Part shown: piece after piece, positions 56,734 to 64,000 of the stretch
How the letters are laid out: each line of letters opens with the position of its first letter
Numbering within the stretch: the stretch's first letter is position 1
Source of the DNA: Flabesymbios commensalis
Taxonomy: Eukaryota; Annelida; Polychaeta; Terebellida; Flabelligeridae
Length of the DNA stretch: 64,000 nt
Direction: 5' to 3'
Assembly: GCA_964017125.1 (NCBI GenBank)
Contig: OZ024902.1
Coordinates: 56,406,791 to 56,470,790 of the forward strand
Position numbers and translations under genes: made by a program
Notes under the pieces: model-generated
Databases searched by the model: none
Seen by the model: only the letters and a program-made list of their open reading frames with translations
Told to the model about the DNA's origin: nothing

Positions 56734-58455
56734 ATAAAACAATTAAAAACGATAATATGTGTGTGAGTGAAAATAGCTGAGCTGAGAGGACAGCTGCTCC
56801 ATCATAGTGATGACTGCTATAAACAGAGATCCTACAATACAACATATATTGTAATTAATGTGGACAGGGGTGTGAAAAGGTCAGCTGTCATCTGCTGTTC
56901 GCATTGCAAGGGCAGTGTACTTCTTGCAACTGAAGATATTCTAATTTTCTGATTGTAAGTTTATATTGTGGTGAATGCTGCACATGTTTCTATTATGCAC
57001 AATTAACTATACTTTAACTACATATACCCGTAATAGTCATCATATTTTCTATAATTGTTATCTGTGAATTACACTGTCCGTGTGAATTACTACCATAATT
57101 CCCTCCAAAGAGATCAAGACATCCTTCTTTTAATGGGTAGGCCTTGTGGAATTTCTCAAATTGCATTAATTTAAATTTTAAGCCCTCACGATGCATCAAA
57201 GCATCATTTTACATCCCTGAAAACAGATTTAATTTTTCTACAACCAAGGGTTTTGGAATAAAAATTTCCATGAAACTGTTTTTACCCCTCGGCCCGTTGG
57301 GCCCGAAGGGGTTTTGTCGTCCCCTTCGTGCGCCGCTGTCTCCCCCGCAACCGCACGCACATTTTTGGCTACTACACCAACATGGTGTAACAGATTGAAT
57401 TCATAATTCATACAAACATTCAACCCCTCCCGGCACTTTTTTTTACCCAAGGTCAAGGTCATAGGTCAAAGGTCAAAAGTCAAGGTCAAAGATTAAAAAA
57501 AATTCTTGTTAACGCAATAACTTGAAAAATAATTATTGCATCTCTCCAATTTTTTACGTGAGGTTACCCATGAGTATGGGGATCACCTGATTAGATATTC
57601 AGCTTTCCACCGATGATTAAAATAGCCGCCACCTGGCGACTAATTTTGTTTTTTTCGACTAATTTTTTTTTCATAATTTCCTTGAAACCTGGTATGTTAG
57701 TTTTGCATGATTTTATGATTTGGGACTGAAAAAAGGTGGTCTGTGTTCCAAATAGTGGGTAGGTCGGCATTCTGAATCTGATAATACATTATGTGAATGG
57801 GAAAAATTGGGAACCGTATTCCAGGATGGTCCACTTTGTCTGATACCGTGTCTCCACTGTAATTTACTTTTATTATTTTTCTTGTTTTTTAAAAAACATC
57901 TTCGGATTTAATTTTTTTAGTGGTTGGGGGGGGGGGCAGGTAGGTCACAGGGATATTTTTATTTATTTTGACTGTCTTTTAGAAAAATATAGGGCATCTT
58001 TGGTTTCAATTATTTTCGATTATGGGAAAGGTACGATGTACATGTAGGTCAGAGGAATATTTATCTTGACTGCATGCGTCTATACACCTTTCTAGTTTTA
58101 AATAATTTATAATACAGTTCAGTTGATAATTTGCTAATTAATAAAGTGTTATATCTAGCACATAACATCTACCACCACCGCGTATAGCGTGTCCATAGAC
58201 CCGATGTATTGACCATTAGCGGTAGAACTGTCGTCCCGCTATAGCGTAATTCACTTATAATGCGGTCCCTTTTCTTGGACCCCAACTACCACGTTATAAC
58301 AGGATTCTACTGTACTACATTTCCTTAAACAGAATTAAAATGGTTAGAAAGTGAAAATTTTAGTCAGAAAATGTGTACCGGTAGTTAAAAATGGATCTGT
58401 TAACAAGGTAATACCTCAGTGAGCAAGAACTGTTGTATTCATATTCTTCCACTGC
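56734..58455. other. Non-coding stretch with a GC-rich patch and AGGTCA repeats
   Basis: A GC-rich island at about 57,285-57,365 contains CCTCGGCCCGTTGGGCCCGA and its partial inverse. At 57,449-57,491 the motif (A)GGTCA repeats about six times in direct orientation (AAGGTCAAGGTCATAGGTCA). No gene seen; a poly-G tract is at 57,926-57,935. Confidence 0.4.
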
Positions 58456-58725
58456 TGTGGAGAATGGACTGGTGAAAGCTAGCATTTCGTTGCCCACTCA
58501 GTCAATCTTCAAGCCATTTCCACGAAATATTGTAAACACTATTTTCTAGTCATCTAGTCTACATGGTCTATCTATGGCATCTATTGTATAACGTTAGACC
58601 ATTCGACATGTAGTGTGAATGATCACAATTTTGTGAAAATCGCTTGGTAATTGTGAAGTGATCAACGAAAAAAGCTCCCATTTTGAATCATCCTCCACCA
58701 TCTAACAGACTATTAATAAAAGATC
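58456..58725. mobile_element. Palindromic MITE family B, diverged copy
   Basis: CACTCAGTCAATCTTCAAGC, TTAGACCATTCGACATGTAG and CATCCTCCACCATCTAACAG match the complete member at 49,458-49,912; the left half is degraded. Confidence 0.55.
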
Positions 58726-59460
58726 TGATAGATCTGGACTAGACCTATTCAATTTATGTGACACTTGTCACCCTGAGATCGGATGCTGTTTTTGTTTCAA
58801 TTTTTGATAGTAAATAGTATATCTCACATCCCTACTTCTAGTTCTAAATTATATTAAATGTTGATGACACAAACTAATAGTAAAGCACAATATTGATAGA
58901 AATGATCTGGATCGAAGCAAGCAGTTCGATTCAGACATACAAAATGAGGTATTTTGACATTCCCGGGGGTACAATATGATGAGATAACAACACAGCATTT
59001 GCTTTTGAAAAAACTTGAAAACATTTGCTGGACGCATACCTAGTTTGTGACCATGCACTATTTGTCTTTATAGTCACCAGGTGTCACTAAAATGTAGACT
59101 TTGGATGCTGCATCCAATCTGATTTTCACTAATGATTACACTATTTTTTAGCTGATCAAATTTGAACTAATTTGGATATAATTATATGTTTATTATTTAG
59201 ATACATCCACCACCTATCCTCTCAGCATGGTTTGACATTGCTGAATTAGATATAAACAGAGTTGGCTTTCAAAATATTCTAAGACTGATTATGTATGGTT
59301 AATTATACTATAGAAGACTCTCTTGCTGGTCAGAATGTCATGTTGTTTGCCACTATTTCGGGTTGTCCTTAAACATTTTTTATATCTATTCGGAATCTTA
59401 TTTCGATACCATTCCAGTAACTACACTTTTAACATTTAGCCGCCAAATTATTCAATTTGA
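58726..59460. other. Non-coding stretch, nothing recognised
   Basis: No coding or repeat family recognised. Confidence 0.3.
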
Positions 59461-59524
59461 ATTTCCACCCACTTCAAGTTTTGTCTCGCTGACGCGATCC
59501 ACAACTTCAAGTGAGTGAAAATTA
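59461..59524. repeat. Hairpin with CCACTTCAAGTT arms
   Basis: TTTCCACCCACTTCAAGTTT and ACAACTTCAAGTGAGTGAAA pair around TCTCGCTGACGCGA. A related single arm is at 14,091-14,110 (ACTTCAAGTGGGTGGAAACT) and a related hairpin at 56,544-56,591. Confidence 0.65.
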
Positions 59525-59621
59525 TTCAGATTTGACAAAATGGAGGTCAAAAAATTTTTAATCTTGCTGATTAAAGTCACTTTTTATTTTTAACATATTT
59601 AAAAGCTGATATGTAATGTAA

Positions 59622-60006
59622 AAGGTATAAAGGTAAACGTGCAGGTTGTTTCAGACTTTTTCACCGGACTTTACATTTTACCCCCTGGTCACTGGACCTG
59701 TTCATTCATGTGTCATTTCAACTCCCTGGAGAGCACACAGTCCTGCAGCCGTTTCAGCGCATTGAACTTATCGTACACATTGCCATCTCTGTCCTACCAG
59801 GTACTCATTTTCACCTGAGTCAAGTGAAGCATTTGAGGGTGAAGTGTCTTGCCCAAGGACACACCATCTTAACAATGTCCCAAGATTGAGAGGGGAGAAA
59901 CATGATATTTCTCTGAAAATCCTGCACCAAAAGGGATTCGAAACTGCACGGCAGGCAGCGACATCGGCAGAGCGCCATGCTCTAACCATTGCGCCATGTC
60001 CCCCTC
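59622..60006 (-). mobile_element. tRNA-headed SINE, family 2, copy 2
   Basis: Reverse-oriented copy of 39,717-40,116: head GGACATGGCGCAATGGTTAG with TTTCGAATCCC, the body with TGTCCTTGGGCAAG (here GTGTCCTTGGGCAAGACACT), and the tail CCTGCACGTTTACCTTTATA. The 73-codon frame is the SINE read as protein. Confidence 0.8.
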
Positions 60007-61130
60007 GTGTGCTAGTATAAAATGTAAAAAACGAATATGGCGATTAAAGGGTTAAAGATTACAGTGAAAGCTCAACATTGTTAACAAATCTGTCGACTTA
60101 ATCAGTCACATTTATGCATACTAATTTTTTTCAATTTTTTTGACAAGAACCTATCCCGAAGCCAGATTGTTCACTTGGACAGCGGTTTCAGTGGGTCAGT
60201 TTAGCCACTAATTAACTCAGCCCCCTATCTTTCAATTTCAATATTTATTGCGATATTTTCATTAACATTTATGCCTTGGCTTGTCCCCAGAATCAGTCAA
60301 GATTGCAGAAGGAAGGTAAATCCCTAAAAAGTTCTGCCTGTTACATATACCACCTGCGTAGAAATCTTTATTTAAACAGGCAAAAACACTTTGTAAACAT
60401 AGTAAATGTAGATTTAAACAATTGATGGCTTATGTTGAGCGATGAATTTCCAGAAGTTACAATTATATTATTAGTTGACTATTCTGTTGTTCAGTAGAAA
60501 GAAGATTTAAGACCAAGCACAGTCTCCGTAGTTAATTACGTGGCAGGGTCATTTTGGGGGTGATGTGATCTTGTGGTCATTTTGTCAAAAAATGTAGTAT
60601 TTAATTTTTAATAAATGGATTAATCTCAATTAATTTTTTTGGTGGAAATTATTCTCACGATCTGATTAACTTTTAAAGGCATCATCCATTGACGACAACC
60701 ATCTTGTTATTTTTTAGACATTTGTTTGATGGACTGACCTGGAAAGTGATATCATCTATGTTACCTCGGTATGACATGTAAAACATCTCTCTGCTTATTT
60801 TTGAATTTATAACGCGAGGGGAACATAAAACCCACCTAGATATTTACCGTTACAAATGAGACATAGCGTGCAGTGAATCCTGCAGTTAATACTATAAAAC
60901 ACCACAGCCCTTGTCCATATTATCAGAAATACATAAGTCTTATGTATTTCTGATAATATACATGTACATACTAGGCGATACCAATCCCAGAAGCAAGCGG
61001 AAATTATAATGGAATATGTATGTTCCCGCGAGGAAAGTGAGGTGACATTGGAATGTCTGAAGAACAACGAGTCCTTGGTAGCCTGTACAACATGTTCATG
61101 TACGTCTCCCGATGCCAACAACAGTGATAG
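60007..61130. other. Non-coding stretch with one short perfect palindrome
   Basis: No gene recognised. The palindrome at 60,918-60,958 is listed separately. The frame at 61,009-61,160 (MEYVCSREESEVTLECLKNN, then CTTCSCTSPD) has a coding-like look but runs straight into a MITE and has no splice support. Confidence 0.35.
60918..60958. repeat. 41-bp perfect palindrome
   Basis: TATTATCAGAAATACATAAG and CTTATGTATTTCTGATAATA overlap around a one-base centre and are exact complements. Confidence 0.75.
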
Positions 61131-61136
61131 GCTCCC

Positions 61137-61363
61137 AGCGAGCACTGTAGACATGCATTCTATGTTGGATCAATGTTGGGACAGCGTCGCAGATGGTGGT
61201 CCAACTTTGAACTAACATTGGATCTTTGTCTCGTGTTTGTAGCATGGTCTATATACACATGAGACATTGAACCAATGTTGGCTCAATGCTGGCCCACCGT
61301 CTACGACGCTGGTCCAGCATTGACCCAACATTGGCTCAATGTCTCGTTTTTGCTGGGCTTGTA
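61137..61363. mobile_element. Two tandem palindromic MITE units
   Basis: Unit 1: CCCAGCGAGCACTGTAGACA to TGTCTCGTGTTTGTAGCATG. Unit 2: CACATGAGACATTGAACCAA to AATGTCTCGTTTTTGCTGGG, with GGCCCACCGTCTACGACGCT at the centre. Confidence 0.7.
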
Positions 61364-63776
61364 CTAACTACCACCAGTAGCAGAGCGAACTGATCCTGAT
61401 GCATTGTGAAATCAGTGCAGGGACATGCAAGTCTGCACACACATTCAATGAGCACCACTGGTGAACCGTGGATATGATTAGAGCCGCCTACCTGCCTACG
61501 GTGGATCTAATAATTGGCAGGGGACAGTGTTGTGTCATCGGTGAATCTGGAGGCTGTTATGTGAACTGGGCAGTGGAGTGGTACCTTCTACTCACATGCT
61601 GCATGGATCCACTATTATTCGCAGTACATGCTGGAATACTGTAGTCTGTGGAAGTGTACCGTAATTTAAGCTTGCGAACCGACATTTTCGGACAATTGTT
61701 TATTCCTTGGAAATGAGGATTTTCGCAATCAAATCTAAAATGTGCTTATATCCTTCATTATCAGATTATATCGTACATTTGTTATTTGTTCAGGTTGTCA
61801 TGCTTGTAGAATTTACGGGGAAATTCTGTCGAAAATATCTGTGAGAATGTATATGGTTTTACATGAGCAGCGGGGACGTTCATTGCGTTAGGTACACAGT
61901 GCACATTGAATGGCGTCAAAGGTAAATAAGCCTGGCGCTGGTTACATATTGTAACAGAATAATATTCGTGATCTCACTAAACTGTAATATCTTCCCTGTT
62001 ATACCAAGAGCTTTATCTATATAAAGTTCTTGGTTATACATGTATAGGCTCCACCACGCCACCCTACTTATGAACACATTAAGAATCCATGTGCAATTGC
62101 TATGATTGCATGGTTGTAAACCGACAAATTAATAATGAGGACTTGTATACCTGTCTTGGATTGCCACGATTCTCACGTGGCTGGGACTAATGCCAACAAT
62201 ACGATCCCAGCTCTTTATATCTATGCTGTATGGATTTAAGTGAACACGACTACCCATGCTAACTCAACTCATATTAGATGTACAGTATTATCAAGGAGGT
62301 TAGCCTCCTTGATTTCATGGTAACTTGTAATACTATTTTGATGAAGGGGGATGTTAATTCTTAGATTTCCTGATTACACAGTAAATGTGTTGGTCACCTG
62401 TGTATCTACATCCAAGTAAACATGAGACTGCGACGCTGGCCCAACATTAAACCAGTATTGTCACTGTATCGACGTCTCATGTTTTCTATGCGTGCATTCT
62501 CCATGTTCTGCTGTTCTTACATCAGTATGTAGGTATTATCTATCACAGACAAACTGCAGCTAACCTCCAGACACACATCACCACAGCCATCCAGAATCAG
62601 GCTGCTTCTGGCATCAGCCACAGACAACATGTGCATACTGTATTCAGTTTAACAGAATAGTATATGTGTGGCAGGTTAACGGAATTGTGCATGTGTGTAC
62701 AGAGGATTTATGCTGAATATATCTTCTTATCTTGTTGATAAAATTAACTGGCGACTAGATGGTTTGAGTTAAATTGAAGCCTCGGGATCAAGCCAATTGA
62801 CTGTGATTTACAGCTCCAACAATTCTGAGCAAATAATATGAATTAGAAAATTCATATACATATTCTTGTTGATTCAATACACAGAACAGACAACGATTGA
62901 ACTACATTAACTACTTGACAGTGCATGCTGTGTTTCACTGTCGTATGTAGTCATGCCACACACATGTACTGATGTGTCGCTGTGGCTGGTCAGATCAGGT
63001 GAACAGTGGTGAAGGGATTGGTGTACGATAGTTGAACCCGCACTGCTTTCATTGCTTTTATAATCTACAGCAATCATAATAATGGGAACAGAAAGCTTTG
63101 AAATCTCTGCACAACCAGTTGACACCGGGACACACATTAGTGGCCATAAGCTAATAGCGAAAGTTTTCTGCATATATAGAGAAGCGCCAATGCCAATACA
63201 GTCATTATTGTATCGCCACCAACCAGGCTAATTCTAATCAGGTCGCCAATGCTTCACGTGATAATAATACCAGCTATAGAACATAAAATATACAGAACTG
63301 TGCTATGATTGACAGTACTATACTAGACATACATTTATGTACTAATATACATATAGTTCTGTTGGAGCAGGCTGCATGACTGGCAATGTTTCGGTCATGA
63401 GCGTTTGTTTGCTGACGGAATAAAAATATATTTATCTTTACATGTAGGCGACTCACTTGAGGTTGCCTTCCTGTTTTACGATTCATCTACATGAGGACAG
63501 GAAGGCTTTGAAGGCGACTGATAATGACAATATCCTGGCCGAACATTATCACTCAAGTACCACCTACTCAGTGTACTGATGATCATAGAAATGTCTCATT
63601 GAAAGTCACATACAACTTGATAAGCATGGAAGGATTAGACATAGGCGGATGTCTGGATACTGTCACTGGTCACTGATCCCTCCATGTACTACTGAATCAT
63701 ATCATTTACCGTTATTACTGGAGGTTACTTCGTTAATAAGAAGTTTTATTTGGACGAGTCCTCCTTTTAAATTGTT
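61364..63776. other. Non-coding stretch upstream of the last exon
   Basis: No exon recognised. A palindromic MITE remnant is at 62,412-62,490 (CCAAGTAAACATGAGACTGC to ACGTCTCATGTTTTC). A short inverted pair, TCAAGGAGGTTAGCCTCCTTGA, is at 62,291-62,312, and ACTTGAGGTTGCCTTCCTG / GGACAGGAAGGC lies near 63,455-63,506. The last few hundred bases may hold the promoter and 5'UTR of the gene starting at 63,777; no clear TATA box is seen. Confidence 0.4.
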
Positions 63777-63821
63777 ATGGCAGATCAGGAAGGAATACTT
63801 CACAAATTTCTCACAAGAAAG
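63777..63821 (+). CDS. Probable first coding exon of a gene leaving the window
   Basis: ATG GCA GAT CAG... encodes MADQEGILHKFLTRK and ends AAG|GTAAATTTG, a usable donor, in phase 0. The EGILHKF-TRK start resembles the opening strand of PH-domain proteins (for example EG-L-RK), but 15 residues cannot settle this. No further exon lies before the window ends at 64,000. Confidence 0.4.
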
Positions 63822-64000
63822 GTAAATTTGTCTGCATTATCAATTGTACATTATGCTTGTTTGTATTGTGTTGTCAACATTTATTCATTTTAAAATATCT
63901 CTGTTTGAGTCGCTCATTGTTTATACATACCAATAATTATTATGATCTGACAATGGATGTTAATTTGCCGCATGTAATGGCATGGCTTTTGGTGAAGGTG

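Noticed and set aside
59768-59989. 73-codon frame shared with 39,740-39,956
   Set aside because: It is the family 2 SINE read as protein.

Overview
This window looks like nuclear DNA of a marine invertebrate animal. It is AT-rich and intron-bearing, with host gene families typical of animals (a STEAP-like metalloreductase, an AGC-type protein kinase, and the relic of a C-type-lectin/LDLa/LRR/7TM receptor). It is heavily loaded with short palindromic DNA transposons, tRNA-derived SINEs, satellites and foldback repeats. The motif TAGGCCTA and close variants recur well over a dozen times. I cannot fix the phylum from sequence alone.

Layout. 1-2.8 kb: dispersed repeats, a possible solo LTR, and the C-terminal part of a MULE-type transposase. 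3-11.3 kb (+): a short hypothetical ORF, a LINE endonuclease scrap, and a decayed chimeric receptor (two C-type lectin domains, LDLa modules, LRRs, membrane segments). The receptor is split by a 145-bp satellite array that itself carries a two-headed tRNA SINE. 13.1-21.4 kb (-): a nine-exon AGC kinase that I could splice in frame from start to stop (2,055 nt, 684 aa). Its intron 6 is almost filled by a 48-bp minisatellite whose unit copies the end of exon 6 together with its 5' splice site. 22-29.5 kb: mostly non-coding, with palindromic MITEs, hairpins and a possible orphan exon. 29.5-31.7 kb (+): a STEAP-like gene with TATA box, 5'UTR intron and a single-exon coding region. That region is interrupted by one in-frame TAG exactly where the family has a conserved tryptophan; there is also a possible alternative last exon. 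32-40 kb: SINE copies, inverted NGCCGCC repeats and a LINE reverse-transcriptase relic. 40.25-44.54 kb: a 4.3-kb foldback structure with another palindrome at its centre. 45-48 kb: a piggyBac-type non-autonomous element sitting at a TTAA inside a palindromic MITE. 49-52.1 kb: five adjacent palindromes of one family, one split by another DNA transposon. 52.1-53.8 kb: a 1.6-kb foldback. 54-63.7 kb: largely unassigned DNA with pre-miRNA-like hairpins, a SINE and MITEs. 63,777: a likely first coding exon of a gene running off the right edge.

The two supported host genes, kinase and STEAP, lie about 8 kb apart and diverge from each other; nothing suggests they work together. The most unusual signals are the exon-derived splice-site minisatellite in the kinase, the domain-boundary stop codon in the STEAP gene, the nested palindromic transposons, and the dimeric tRNA SINE.
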